Notes under the pieces: generated by a model
What the model saw: the letters and a program-made list of their open reading frames with translations, nothing else
Told to the model about the DNA's origin: nothing
The model's database searches: none
Translations under genes and position numbers: made by a program
Source of the DNA: Edaphochlamys debaryana
Lineage: Eukaryota > Chlorophyta > Chlorophyceae > Chlamydomonadales
DNA length: 64,000 nt
Reading direction: 5' to 3'
Assembly: GCA_016858145.1 (NCBI GenBank)
Contig: JAEHOE010000043.1
Span: 1 to 64,000 of the forward strand
Part shown: positions 31,974 to 43,933 of the stretch, one piece after another
Layout of the letters: every line of letters starts with the position of its first letter
How positions within the stretch are numbered: position 1 is the first letter of the stretch

Positions 31974-32020
31974 GGTTTGGGGCTCAGCCCTTATCCCTGT
32001 CCTGAGGAAGCATTCCTTAG
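31974..32020. repeat. Hairpin element copy A (GGGCTCAGCCC family)
   Basis: GGTTTGGGGCTCAGCCCTT is followed by a second near-perfect hairpin, CCTGAGGAAGCATTCCTTAGG (one G-T mismatch). It lies about 255 bp after the Fanzor-like stop codon, so it may be the structured 3' end of that element. Copy D (44256-44292) shares the flanks. Confidence 0.6.
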
Positions 32021-32840
32021 GTCTGGGTGAGGTCCGCGCTCCGCGGCGGCAGCGTGGATGCATGTCATGCCGCGCCTGTGGCATTCGAACTTCGGGATCC
32101 GAGGTGAGCGCATGCTGCGGGTCCACAAGCCGCGGGCGCGGGACCATGATGGGACCATGACGAGCGCTACCAGTGTTCCCCCATCCACGTTCACGTGTCG
32201 AGTCTCATGCGCGGGTTCATGGCCGACAAGTGCCGGCATGCGCTTTCTGCTCAGCTCAGCAAGCCCCCCATGATGAAATGTATAGCGTTGTCCCGATGGG
32301 GGGGGGCAGGGCGCAGGGGGCACGCCAACCCTTGCTTTTGTCTCCTGTTCGGCCTGCTGTGGAGGGTCGAGTGCTCGCAAAGGCCATGCATACAGCAACG
32401 ACGTAGTCGGAGCAACAACGAATGTCGCCGCTGCCGCAACACACGAGGTGGAAGGCAGGTGCCGGCAATGTGCATCACCGGGGCAGGGGGGAACCTAGGC
32501 GACTGGCACCCTTCACGTCTGGGGGCTTCTTCAGGTGGCTCAGGGAAGTGCTGTTCGCGCCTGTCTACCATACGACCTGTATCAGTCTGCTAGGGGTCAA
32601 TGCAACGCGTAACTAGCCGGGTCTGGCCCACCAGCCGGATGCGACAGGGTATAGAAGCAACGAGCAAAGTTGGGGGTAACCGGCGCAGCTCTACGTCGTC
32701 GACAGCATCAGCATGCCGGTTACTCTAGCATAGCCGCTATCAGCCGCATCACCGACTACATCTTCTGCGCGTACCGCTCCGTGTAGTGCTAGATAGCCTC
32801 TTTGCTTGTGTGCTGCCTACCCCGAAGCCGCGTGTAGTGC

Positions 32841-33005
32841 GGGGTTCAAGCGGATTAATTGGACGGGTGCGAGCCCGCGTGCCGTGGTGCGGGCTGGTGG
32901 AAAGGGGTTGAGGGCTCCCCGGAGCCAGACTCGAACATTGGGTCCCCCTGGGGGGGACCACGGGGCTCAGCCCTTCACCTGCCTCCGGGCAGCCACCCTT
33001 GTCAG
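32841..33005. repeat. Dispersed repeat copy B (~165 bp, hairpin end)
   Basis: It aligns with 38896-39066: GGGTGCGAGCCCGCGTGCCG, GGTGCGGGCTGGT, then GGACCACGGGGCTCAGCCCTT and CTGCCTCCGGGCAG (a stem with a 4-nt loop). On the minus strand it has a tRNA B-box-like GTTCGAGTCTGG and a weaker A-box-like segment, so a tRNA-derived SINE is possible. Confidence 0.75.
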
Positions 33006-33065
33006 CTCACAACGAGTCAGGGGCCAGAGCTCGGCGAAGAAGTCGTACAAGCCAGATTGCGTCGG

Positions 33066-33070
33066 TTACA
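33066..33070 (-). terminator. Candidate polyadenylation signal (TGTAA) of HSP70B
   Basis: TTACA on the plus strand (TGTAA on the minus strand), about 340 bp after the stop codon. Confidence 0.45.
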
Positions 33071-33409
33071 AGCCAGATTGAGCCAGGCGGGTCATTATGA
33101 CGCGCCGCTTTATACCCTCGCCTCACACCTAGTCTCGGGATGCGTGGCATCCTCCACTCTCGCTTGCTCCTCCTGCTGCACCCTCTCCTGCTCTGATGAG
33201 TCACCCGGTCCTCGCGTCAGGTCAACGTCCAAACCGTTTAGTCTAGCCCGAGGTCACCCCCACTCAGCTACCCGTCCCCTACGCGCCGAAGGAAGGCGCC
33301 TGCAGTGCGGCCCGCACATCGCTACCAGCAACCGCTGCCCGCGCCTCATGGCGCCCCACCCTCGGCCCCCCAACCACAACCCATGCGTGCCAAGCACCCC
33401 ATGCGCCAA

Positions 33410-36400
33410 TTACTTTTTGTCCGTGAACTCGGCATCAATCACGTCGTCCGGCTTCCCGCCCGTGGGGCCGGCGCCCGGGTTGGGCCCGGCGCCCGCGCCC
33501 GCGCCGGGGCCGCCCGCTGCCCCGCCGGCGGCTCCCGCCTGGCTGTACATGGCCTGGCCCATGGCCATGACCTCCTGCTGCAGCGCGTTCATGGCGTTCT
33601 TGATGGTCTCAGCGTCGTCAGAGGGCAGGGCCGTCTTGAGCTCGCCCAGCTTCCCCTCCACCTTGGCCTTGGTCTCGGCGGGCACCTGATGGGAGGAGAT
33701 AGTTGAGTAAGACGAGCACGGTGTATATCCTGAGGCGTGCCCGCTCGTACGTGCCAACCGGTTTGGTCCACGGGAGACGCAATGACTTGCCCCGCCGTAG
33801 CGTCCAGCCCCGTCCCGCCCCATTTGCTCACCTTGCCCTCGAACTCCTTGAGCTGCTTCTCGGTCTGGTACACCATGGTCTCCGCCTGGTTCTTGGTCTC
33901 CACGCTCTCGCGGCGCTTCTTGTCCTCCTCGGCGAACCGCTCCGCCTCCTTGACCATCTTCTCCACGTCCGTCTTGTCCAGGGTGGACGCGCCTGGGGAT
34001 CGAGGTACAGTGTGGGCAGGCGTCAGCACCGGTATGACTCAAAAGCCTACGCATCCCCAGTGTCCAGGCACCGCCCCGGTACGTAGGCACACACCCAGTC
34101 CGCGCGTCCCGCCCGCGGCCTCACCGGTGATACGGATGTCCTGCTTCTTGCTCGTGCCCTTGTCCGTGGCCGTCACCGACAGAATGCCGTTGGCGTCAAT
34201 GTCGAACTTAACCTCGATCTGGGGCACACCGCGGGGGGCGGGCGGGATGCCGTCCAGGCGGAAGGTGCCCAGGCTCTTGTTGTCGCGAGCAAACTCGCGC
34301 TCGCCCTGTGAGGTGGATAGGGGCCCGGGGGAGCGAGTCAGCGGCACGACACGACACGGTGGGAGGCGGCTTCGTGCGATTGCCTCGCGGGAACCTCCAG
34401 GGCTCCGCTGCTGCCCTTTACATCGACATTCCCCACAAGAGCTGGTCAACTCCCGTCCTCGCAACACCCGCGCCCCCCGTGCCCCACCGCCCGCTGCCCC
34501 AGCCCTCCCCATAATCGTCCGCGGCCGCACCTGCAGCACGTTGATCTCCACCGAGGTCTGGCCGTCCGCGGCGGTGGAGAAGACCTCCGACTTGCTGGTC
34601 GGCAGGGTGGTGTTGCGGGGGATGAGGCGGGTCATGACGCCGCCCAGGGTCTCCAGGCCCAGGGACAGGGGAGTCACGTCCAGCAGCACGATGTCGCTGA
34701 CCTCACCGGCCAGCACACCGGCCTGAGGAGAGAGAAGGGGGCGACGAAAAGGCTCGTGTGAGCCGACAGACCGGAGATACCGCACATGCATCCGCACCGG
34801 TTCCATACGCCCGGCCTCAACCCCACCGGAGTCACTCCCTGTCCGCCCTGCCCTACGCCCCAGCAGCCTCAGGCGCCGTTACATTCCGCCCGTACCCAGC
34901 ACAGATGCAGTTGTTCCCCTCCCGGAACCCTCTCCCTTTGCCCTTGCCCCCGTTCTGGCCTGGTCTTCCCACCTGCACGGCGGCGCCCAGGGCCACCACC
35001 TCGTCGGGGTTAACCGACACGTTGGGCTGCTTGCCGCCCGACAGCTGCTTGACGATCTCCTGCACCGCGGGGATGCGGGTCGAGCCGCCCACCAGGATCA
35101 CCTCCTGGATGTCAGAGATGCTCAGCTTGGCGTCGCGCAGAGCCTGCGGGAGGGAGGACGAAGCGCACAGCTGGTCAGCACGTGCCAAGCACACGGGAAG
35201 CGGGCCACAGGACAGAGCGGTGGTGGAGACCAGCCGAGGGAGGAACGCGGTAGAGAGGGGCGGAAGCGCACCTGCTGCACGGGGATCTTGCAGCGCTCCA
35301 GCAGGTCCGAGCACATCTCCTCGAACTTGGCGCGGGTGAGCTGGGTGTCGATGTGCTTGGGGCCGTCAGCGGTGGCGGTGATGAAGGGCAGGTTGATGCT
35401 GGTCTGGCCCAGGGCCGACAGCTCAATCTTGGCCTTCTCAGCAGACTCGGTCAGGCGCTGCGCAGCGCAAGGGGAACCCAAGGATTGAGGACCAAGGTCA
35501 GAAATGCTGGTGAGCTTTACACGTTCCCTCACACTCCTGCCACCACCCGCTCCCGCTCCGACCTCAGTCCGCCTCCCAACCCCACCAGCCCGACCCCCTC
35601 GCCCTCCCCTCCGCACCTGCAGCGCCTGGCGGTCCTTGCGCAGATCAATGCCCTCCGACTTCTTAAAGTCCTCCGCCAGGTAGTCCACGATGCGCTTGTC
35701 GAAGTCGTCACCGCCCAGGTGCGTGTCGCCGCTGGTCGACAGCACCTCGAACACGCCGTCGCCCACCTCCAGCACTGACACATCGAAGGTGCCGCCGCCC
35801 AGGTCGAAGACCAGGATGGTCTCGTTGGCCTTCTTGTCGAACCCGTAGGCCAGCGAGGCGGCCGTGGGCTCGTTGATGATGCGCAGCACCTCCAGGCCGG
35901 CAATCTTGCCCGCGTCCTTGGTGGCCTGGCGCTGGGAGTCGTTAAAGTAGGCGGGCACCGTGATCACCGCCTTCTCCACCTGGGGGGTGCAGGGGAAAGA
36001 GAGAACGGGGATAAGGGGTTGTGTGAGGCAGGGGCCAAGGGGGCGTCGCAAGGTTGGGGGAGGGCGCACTCAGGGGCATTCACGCGAGACGGACTCGGGC
36101 TCTCCCGGACAACCCGCCAGCTGTGTCCCCGGGAGTGCTGCGTAGAGCCCCAGGCCCAGACCTCAAACGCACACACCTTGTCGTTCAGGAACTTGGCGGC
36201 GTCGGCCGTCAGCTTGCGCAGCACCTGAGCCGAGATCTCCTCGGGGGCGAAGTCCTTGCCGGCGTTGGGGCACTTAATCTTGACGTTGCCGCCGTCCTCA
36301 ACCACCTGGGGGCAGGGGGAGCAGCCGCATTGGCCGATCAATATGGCCCGCCCGCTTCAAACGCTGGCGCTGGCGCTGACGCGTAATGCTGTGCCGTGCT

Positions 36401-37406
36401 TCGCCTCACACTCTTGCACCCGGGCTATGCACAGCGGCGCACCGTACTCTGGTCCTGTAGAGTTGAGCCAGGTACATGATAACCCAGCCCCAGCCAGCGC
36501 CTTCTCCGTCGTGGGGTTTCCTCCTTCCCCCCTTGAACCCCCACACGCACCCGGTAGGGGACCTGCGTGGACTCGGAGCCAACCTCTGACATGCGGCGAC
36601 CGATGAAGCGCTTGACGGAGAAGAAGGTGTTCTCCGGGTTCACCACGGCCTGGCGCTTGGCAATCTGTTGCGCAGCAGAGGAGGAAGTCGACGGGGCACC
36701 GGCACCGTGTGAGGAAACCAGACGCGACGCTTGTTGACGGCACCCCTTTACCCCGAGCTACGTACACCCAAAGATACCACCCGTCCCGAAGGGCAGGGCT
36801 CGTGAGTAGGGCAAGTACACTCGGCATCGTCACGAAGACGCGTGCCATGCGACGCAGAAAGTGCTGCCACACAAGCGCCTGAGGCCCGAACCACCCGAAA
36901 GCCCCACTCTTCAAGCTGCTCTATCGTTGCGTGTGCGTACGCCAGAACCGTCAACTCCCAATAACGCCCCAGGCGCGACAGCACTAGCGATCTGCGCCGT
37001 CGCGAAGCCCCGAGTACACGCAACGCTCGTAACATAACTCGACAGTGGCGTACCTGGCCGACAAGGCGGTCACCCGTCTTAGTGAAGGCCACGACGGACG
37101 GGGTTGTGCGACCGCCCTCAGCGTTGGTGATGATGGTCGGCTTGCCACCCTCCATAGCGGCCACGGCAGAGTTGGTGGTACCCAGATCAATGCCGACCAC
37201 CTGCGAGGCAACCGTGGTAGCGGTGAGCTCGCGGACTCGCTAGGGGACCAGCTTGTGGCTGCTGCGTCGGCGCGTGGGTGGGAATGCTGTCGCACCTTCT
37301 CAGCGCGGACGCTGACCGCCAGCGTACGCCCCTTGGCGCCAGAGCGACCAGCCTTGGCCGGCGCCACGGGGGCGCCCCGCACAGAGCTGCGCATCGTCTG
37401 CTGCAT
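33410..37406 (-). CDS. HSP70B: Chloroplast stromal HSP70 (DnaK-type chaperone)
   Basis: An ATP-driven chaperone of the plastid stroma. Eleven exons join in phase to 676 residues: 37406-37296, 37200-37054, 36664-36551, 36305-36177, 35979-35617, 35457-35272, 35143-34973, 34722-34531, 34305-34125, 33992-33832 and 33685-33410. Residues 1-37 are a Ser/Arg/Ala-rich transit peptide ending near SVRAEK. Then come [11 protein letters not shown] (phosphate 1), [14 protein letters not shown] at about 224-237 (phosphate 2), [11 protein letters not shown] at 365-375 (adenosine), the linker region DVTPLSLG, the substrate-binding domain, and a Gly/Ala/Pro-rich tail ending [12 protein letters not shown]. The ending is of the plastid/cyanobacterial DnaK type, not the cytosolic EEVD or an ER retention signal. 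Upstream heat-shock elements fit inducible expression. The nearby GrpE/DnaJ partners are not in the window. Confidence 0.97.
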
Positions 37407-37647
37407 TTCTTCTTGTAAGTTGCTAGTGCAGGGATAAGGTGTGTGTAGCTAATGCGCTGCTTTGTACAGTGTTATGCCAGCGACTGTGCGAGCGGCTAGC
37501 TTTATGGGCAGGGGCATTGGGGGCCGGGCGTTCTCTAGACGCGTCGGGAGAGTGGTGGCCTCATGCGCCGTGCCTGAAGCTAGCCACCCTCCCGCGAGTG
37601 ACCCGCAGAAGCTAAGACGTCATGCTCAATCCCAGCAACAGGCTGGC

Positions 37648-37657
37648 TTCTCGAGAA
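37648..37657. promoter_or_regulatory. Heat-shock element upstream of HSP70B
   Basis: TTCTCGAGAA is a perfect nTTCnnGAAn palindrome, about 240-250 bp upstream of the HSP70B start codon on the minus strand. A weaker TTCTCTAGA lies at 37531-37539, and a TATA-like CATAAAG (minus strand) lies near 37500. Confidence 0.6.
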
Positions 37658-38895
37658 TACGCGACGCAAGGCGCCGACCCAGGGGACCACAGACGACCCT
37701 TGCCAGACGACCGCCACCGAGCCCGACCGACTTTGCGACCAACGCGAGCGTGCTTCAAGTAAAAGCGCCTGTAGCCTATTCGTTACGGCCCTGACGTAGT
37801 CTTATCGTGCTGGAAGCGCAAGGCCCGAGATGCCAGCTTGCGGCTTCCGCGCATCCGTCGCACCCGTTTCCGCTGCCTGAAGCAGCCTGTCGATATATGC
37901 TGAGGTGCTGGCGCTGGCTTCTAGTTTGGAGTCCGGCGAGGCTGGGGTTGAGGCGTGGCCACACCGGATGGCGAACATTGGAGCACTGCCAAGGGCCGGT
38001 ACCTGGGACCTACCCGCTGGGGCCTGGGTCCTACGCACGCCAGATCACGGTTTAGGGTACTCGGGGAACAGACCTGCCATCACCCACAGCTCTGGCGCGA
38101 CCTCTCAGGTCAGACCTTGCATCCCCTCCTTGCTCCTCCCTCTCCTCCCCCTTCCCTCCTCCCCTCGCCCCGAATGGGTTTGGCGCCGGTCGGGCGGGCC
38201 CGAGAACACGTTACCAAGTCTTTCGTCGCCCTCGCCCCGAATCTCGCTTTACCCTTGTGCAGTAATGCTTCCTATACCCCAAGGATCCAGCATACCGAGT
38301 TTCAGAGGGTGGCTGGAGGTCGGTCCTCGCATACATTTCGGGCAGCATTTCCCTGACAAGTCTGGCGAGAGGCCCCAAAATGACTCCGGGTGTATCCCCT
38401 TACTATAGGGGACGCCGGCGCGCGACCTCGCGAGGATGCCGAGCAGTTTCGCGTCGCACAAACAGCACCCAGAAGACCCCCGTTGACCTTCTATATGCAT
38501 ATGGATATCATAAAACCTATGCGGAAGGGTTGGATACCACGTTTGGCGAGGTCGGGATGGGCGGGTTGGCAGGCGTGCCAGACCCCTCTCACACCGCTAG
38601 TGCAGACAAACGGACTTTGCACGACCCTTCTGAATGGAGTCGTGGTACAAAATCCAGCTTTGCACCGGAGGTGCCAGACCCCTAGCCAGGCCATGCCGTT
38701 TGACCCTGTTCCAGACCGGCGCCATACCCATTCGCCCTCGCCCCCAAGGCCCCTGCCGCGTTCACGGACGACCCGTCCCTGCTCCCTGGTCACGATGTGC
38801 GTGAACTGACTATGGCCGGGATCAACTGGCTGTGGGCTTGGACTGCTGCGCTTTAACCCCTATCTTCCGCTCGTTAGCGCATACATCTCGGATTC

Positions 38896-39066
38896 GGGGT
38901 TAAAACGGATTAACGGCCGGGTGCGAGCCCGCGTGCCGTGGTGCGGGCTGGTCGGTGGAGAGGGGTTGAGGGCCCTACGGAGCCACACTCGCACATTGGG
39001 CCCCATGGGGGGGCCGGGGGGACCACGGGGCTCAGCCCTTTTCCTGCCTTCGGGCAGCCACCCTGG
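38896..39066. repeat. Dispersed repeat copy C (~170 bp, hairpin end)
   Basis: Second full copy of the repeat at 32841-33005, about 80-85 percent alike by eye. It carries CTGCCTTCGGGCAG, a perfect stem with a stable TTCG tetraloop. The compensating loop change and the kept stem suggest that structure matters. Confidence 0.75.
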
Positions 39067-39237
39067 TCTCAGTTGGTCCCTCAACGTCCCTGTCCTCCTG
39101 CCCAGGTGTGCGCCCGCACTCACGGCCTGCACTAAGGTGTACTGAGTGCTGACCCTGTTCGGAGACATTGATACTCTAGAAGTTGTCTGGCACTGCATAG
39201 GACCGCCCGCATCTTGACAGGAGGCCAGGGCGCTTGG

Positions 39238-39242
39238 TTACA
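39238..39242 (-). terminator. Candidate polyadenylation signal (TGTAA) of EF-Tu gene
   Basis: TTACA on the plus strand (TGTAA on the minus strand), about 375 bp after the stop codon. Confidence 0.45.
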
Positions 39243-39615
39243 GGGCCCTGCCCCTCGCAGCCCCGCCGTAGGACGACTAGCCCGGTTGCAGGCACAGCGG
39301 CCTCCCCAACGGCCCCCCTCGAGCGCCTCTCGGCACGATTTCCCCTGTTCCTTGCACCGGCCACGTCCACGCGGCCGCCCCATAACCTCGAGGGCCCACA
39401 TCAAAGCCCACCCGGTTGCCACATTGCCTTGAACCCGGCCGGCCACTCCTGCACCCACGGTACTCCCCTTCTGCAGGCAAGCCACCTTCCCTGCCCGTGC
39501 GCCTCCCCTCCCAAGCCAGTCCGGCTCCCTCAGCCCACAGCAGCCACGCAGGCCAGTCATTCACACCACACGCCTCCCCTTCCCTCGCCCTCCCCCGTGC
39601 CCCACCACACGCCCC

Positions 39616-40809
39616 TCACGCCAGCAGCTTGGTCACCACGCCCGCACCCACGGTGCGCCCCGAGTCGCGGATGGCGAAGCGTAGCCCCACCTGTGGGGGA
39701 GGGGGAGGGCCGGGAGAGGTGTGAGAGGCGGGGCAGGCGTCAAGGCAGGGCACGGATGTAGATAGCTGTTTTAAGGGAGCGTGCAGTAAGGGCTGAGGGG
39801 GCGGGGGTGCCTGGCCCTTGAGCCCAGGTGTGACACTCAGCAAGACCGCACCCCTCTGCGATGCGGACGGCTTTTGCGGGTATGGGAGCATGCAGCGAGG
39901 GGGCTCAGCATGACGGCACCACTCCTGCCCTGTTGGGCCCACTCCCGCCTCCCCCCGCCCCCACCTCGAGCGCCACGGGCGCGGTGAGGTCGATGGTGGC
40001 GCGGAAGTTGTCCCCCGGCATCACCATGGCGGTGCCGTCGGGCAGCGTAATCTGGCCTGGGGGGCGGAGGGGAGGGGGCGGAGGGGGTGCAGGAGGGAGG
40101 GGTGGGAGGGCTCGGGCGGGGTGGCGAGGAGGCGGGCGCGAATCAGGAAGATCATATGGCCGACTCCTCCCGCCCTTGCACTCTGACCCCGTGCCTCTGC
40201 ACCCCCGCCCATTCCAGGACCCCGCAGCCTCCTTCCCTTCCGCCCGCCCCCTCCTTTTCCCGCCTCCTTTACCACGCGCCTTCCCGCCCAGCGTGCTTCC
40301 CCCCGGCCTCATCCCTGCCCCGCGCCCCTCCCTCCCAGGCGGCCCACCCGCCACGTCCGCGGTGCGCACGAAGAACTGCGGCTTGTACTTGGTTGTAAAG
40401 GGCGTGTGGCGGCCGCCCTCCTCCTTGGTCAGCGCGTACACCTCGGCCTCAAATTGCTGCGGGGGAAGGGGTAGGAGGCGACACGGGGCAGGGAGTCGGA
40501 GGGCGGAGGAGGATGATGGGGGAACTGACGGAGGCGGGAAGGAACCACTCGCCCTAGTTACCTCCCTGCCGTCAGCCATGCACGTGTGCAGCATCTGCCG
40601 GAAGGCGGGCTGTCTTCCCCCTTGGGCCTGCCTCCACAGCTGGGCCCCCGCCCTCGTCCCCGCATTCTCCACGCTCCGCTCTCTCCCCCCGGGCTCTCCA
40701 CCCTCCTTCCTCCACCGCCCCTGCCGCCCCCACCTTGTACGTCTTGAGGCTGCCCGCCTTGCACACCACCTGGCCGCGGGACACGTCCTCGCGCTTGATG
40801 CCGCGGATG

Positions 40810-40840
<31 letters not shown>

Positions 40841-43800
40841 GGGGGGGCAGAGGGGAGGAGGGGAGGGAGGAGGGGGGGGAGGTGGGAGGGAGTGTCACAA
40901 GCTGACGGAGAACCTTGGGAGCGGGAGTGCGCCGGCGTGGGAGTGCTGCTAACCCCTCCTGGGCCCCTCCTCCCCCCTCCCCTCCCTGCCCCCCCCCACC
41001 TGGTTGAGGGACTTCTTGAACATCTCCACCCCCGTGACGGTGGACTTGATGGTGTCCCGCAGCCCGATGACCTCCACGTCCTCGCCGGGCTTGACCACGC
41101 CTGAGGGGGTGGGCCGTGGGTGGGGTGGAGCAGCTGGGTATGGAGGAGAGAGGCGGGTTGAGGCCGACCCGGGACGGTGCTGCCGTGGGTGGGAACAGCA
41201 TGTTGAAGAGAGGCGACAGGCGGGCTGGGGACTTGATGCTGAGGACGAGGCGGAGGCTGCCAACAGTTGCCGCCTCCCCCTCCCGTTCCCACCCTGCTCG
41301 ATGCGCCCCGTGACCACGGTGCCGCGGCCGGCGATGGAGAAGACGTCCTCGATGGGCATCTGGAAGGGCTTGTCCGTGGCGCGCTCGGGGACGGTCACGT
41401 ACTCGTCCACGGCCTGGAGGGTGGGGAGGGCGCCAAGGAAGGGAGAGCAGAGCTCGGAGGGGGACGGGTGGGGAAAAGGCCCGTGCGCAACGCCCTTGCC
41501 CGGGAAGGGGGAGCGGGGAACGGCCGTGGGGGCCGCAGCGGGTGCTTCAGGGGCGTGGAGGAGGAGGCCCACGCGGGCCGTTCCCCTCCATGCGGCCCGT
41601 GCCACCGAACCTAGCCCCTCGCATCCGTCCCTTCAACCCCCTCCCCACGACCCGTTCAACCCCACCCCCCTGCCCCCACCCGCATGAGCTTGAGGATGGC
41701 CTCGCGGCCCACGTCGTCGCGCTCGCCCTTGAGCGCACACAGCGCAGAGCCGCGGATGACCGGGACCTGGTCGCCGGGGAACCTGGGGGGGTCGCGTGGC
41801 GGGGAGGGGTCGGGACTCGGGAGCCGGAAGGGTGCGTTCACCTCCCAGCGGGCTGGCCCCTGCACGCCTTCGGTCGGCCCCAACTGGCTGCCAGCCGAGT
41901 CAATACCCTCAATGTGTCCCGCCCTTCCTTCAAAACCTACAATCACACCGGTCCCCGCCGCCCTCGCTCACCCTCTGGCCCCCCTGCCCTTGCCTCCCTC
42001 CCTCCGCGGCCCTCTGCCCTCCCCCCTCCCCCTCACTTGTAAAAGGTGAGCAGCTCCCGCACCTCCATCTCCACCAGCTCCTGGGGGGTGGGAAGGGGAG
42101 GCGGAGGGGGGAGGCAGGGCAGGTAGGGGCTGTGCGACTGCCCGAAGACCGAGCTCTGCCCCCTGACCCACCAGGAGGTTCAAGCGCACCGCCCCCCAAC
42201 CTCCCCGTCGACCTCCCCCCCCCCGGCCCACCTGCAGCTCCTTGTCGTCCACCACGTCGCACTTGTTGAGAAACACCACGATGCGGGGAACGCCCACCTG
42301 GGGGGGTGGGGGGGGGGACAGGGAGCCGGAGGCAGGGCCACAGGGGCGGTGAGGACTGCCCGCGGCCAAGGTAGGGCCTCCGCAGCGGCGGAGGCAGTCC
42401 TTGGGAGCGGCAAAGAGTCCCATCGGAAGCTGCGCCGGCACTGGCAGAGGCAGTACCGAGGAGGGCAGCGGCCCCGGGCTCATCTTGGGAGCCGGCGCTT
42501 TGCCTCCAAGCCAGCACTCGGCCCCCTCCCTCCCTCGCCGCCGCCTGCTTGGCCAGCACCCGGTCCCCGGCTGACGCAGCCCCGTGCCCCACCCTTCCCC
42601 CCCACCGCCCCACCTGCTTGGCCAGCAGGATGTGCTCCCGGGTCTGCGGCATGGGGCCGTCGGCCGCCGACACCACCAGGATGGCGCCGTCCATCTGGGG
42701 GGGGGGGGGGAGAGGGTGTGGGGGGACAAGGGCGCGAAGAGGACGGGCCAGCACCGCCCGCCCCTCCCGGGCTCCCTCTTTCACCCCACCCCCTTCCCCC
42801 CCACTCCCCAATCCCCCACCCCCCGTCGCCCCCCCACCTGCGCCGCGCCCGTGATCATATTCTTGACGTAGTCCGCGTGCCCCGGGCAGTCCACGTGGGC
42901 GTAGTGCCGCTGCTCGGTCTGGTACTCGACTGGGGGGGGGAGGGGGGAGGGGGGGAGGAAGGGATGGGGAGGGGCGTTGGTGTTCAGGCCGGGGACGGAA
43001 GGAACGTACTGGGGCCGACCGGGGCCGCGGCGGCGTGTCGGATGAGGGATCGAGGGGTCCAGCCCGGAGTGGGTTAAGGTGGGGCCGGGGAGGCCGGAAT
43101 GGCACCCGGGGGTGTTGCTTTGGGGCCAGAACCGGGGTCAACTGCCCTGCGGCAGGCCCGGTGCCCCGGGCCTGGAGAGGAGGGGTTCAGGGGCCGTCGC
43201 GGCCTCCGCGTGCACCCCCGCCCGCCACGCCCCGTACCCCACCGTGCGTCGCGTTGATGGTGATACCGCGAGCCTTCTCCTCCGGGGCCTGATGGGCGGG
43301 CGGGTGGGGGCGTTTGGGGCTTGTCAGACGGGGCGTGTGTCTACCAACCCTTCTCCTGCCTCCCCCATGCCACCTCACCTTGTCGATCTGGTCGTACGCG
43401 ATGGCCTTGGTGGATCCACCTGACTCAGCCAGCACCTGCAGGGCGGGCAGCCCGAGCCCGATCAGCAGCGCATCACCACCGACGGCCCCCACCACCTCGC
43501 CCCAGGTGCCCCCTTACCGTACTCCAGCGCCCATGCTCTCGCGAAACATCCCCCTCGCCTTCCCGCCCTGCTGTACACCCATTGCGGACCTTGGTGATGG
43601 CCGCGGTCAGAGTGGTTTTGCCGTGGTCGACGTGCCCGATAGTGCCCACGTTCAGGTGGGGCTTCGTGCGCGCGTTGATGTCATACGTGCTGAACGCCCT
43701 GAAAGCGTAACGCATGGTACTCTGCTCGCACGCCCAGGGCCTGCGGTCATAAGCCAGGTCGCGCGCCTGTGTTGTGATGGGTCCGTCCATCGCCACCGAG

Positions 43801-43933
43801 AGCGTGCACCGCGGGCTCACCGCACGCAAGCTGCTGATTGTGCTTGCAGTCCTGCTGCGAAAGCGGGGCCCAGGCGTCCCAGCGCTTGCCGCCCGGCAAG
43901 AAGCGTGGCCGCGATCATTGCGGGTGCAGCCAT
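39616..43933 (-). CDS. TUFM: Mitochondrial translation elongation factor EF-Tu
   Basis: A GTPase that delivers aminoacyl-tRNA to the mitochondrial ribosome. Fifteen exons join in phase to 437 residues: 43933-43821, 43698-43590, 43435-43379, 43288-43243, 42929-42838, 42694-42614, 42297-42232, 42080-42037, 41782-41680, 41413-41293, 41100-41000, 40838-40734, 40456-40348, 40056-39965 and 39690-39616. Exon 1 is an Ala/Leu/Arg presequence without acidic residues, leading into VRAFSTYD. The G motifs are GHVDHGKTT (59-66 region), GITIN with switch Thr103, DCPGH (122-126), NKCD (177-180) and GSAL (214-217). Domains 2 and 3 follow ([26 protein letters not shown]), ending in [10 protein letters not shown]. 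Plastid tufA of green algae is usually plastid-encoded and lacks such a presequence, so I assign mitochondria. The introns are short and extremely G/C-run-rich. Confidence 0.97.

Larger units (their letters stand above)
31722..33409. other. Intergenic / transposon tail region
   Basis: It holds hairpin elements A and B, and the 3' UTR of HSP70B at its right end. No host gene seen. Confidence 0.5.
37407..39615. other. Intergenic: HSP70B promoter side and EF-Tu 3' side
   Basis: It contains the heat-shock element and dispersed repeat copy C. No further gene seen. Confidence 0.5.

Noticed and set aside
32841..33005. tRNA gene on the minus strand (GTTCGAGTC)
   Set aside because: No cloverleaf, acceptor stem or convincing A box could be drawn; kept only as a possible tRNA-derived SINE.
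39616..43933. Plastid tufA transferred to the nucleus
   Set aside because: The gene has a basic N-terminal presequence and a mitochondrial-type N-terminus ([16 protein letters not shown]); tufA normally remains in the plastid genome of green algae.
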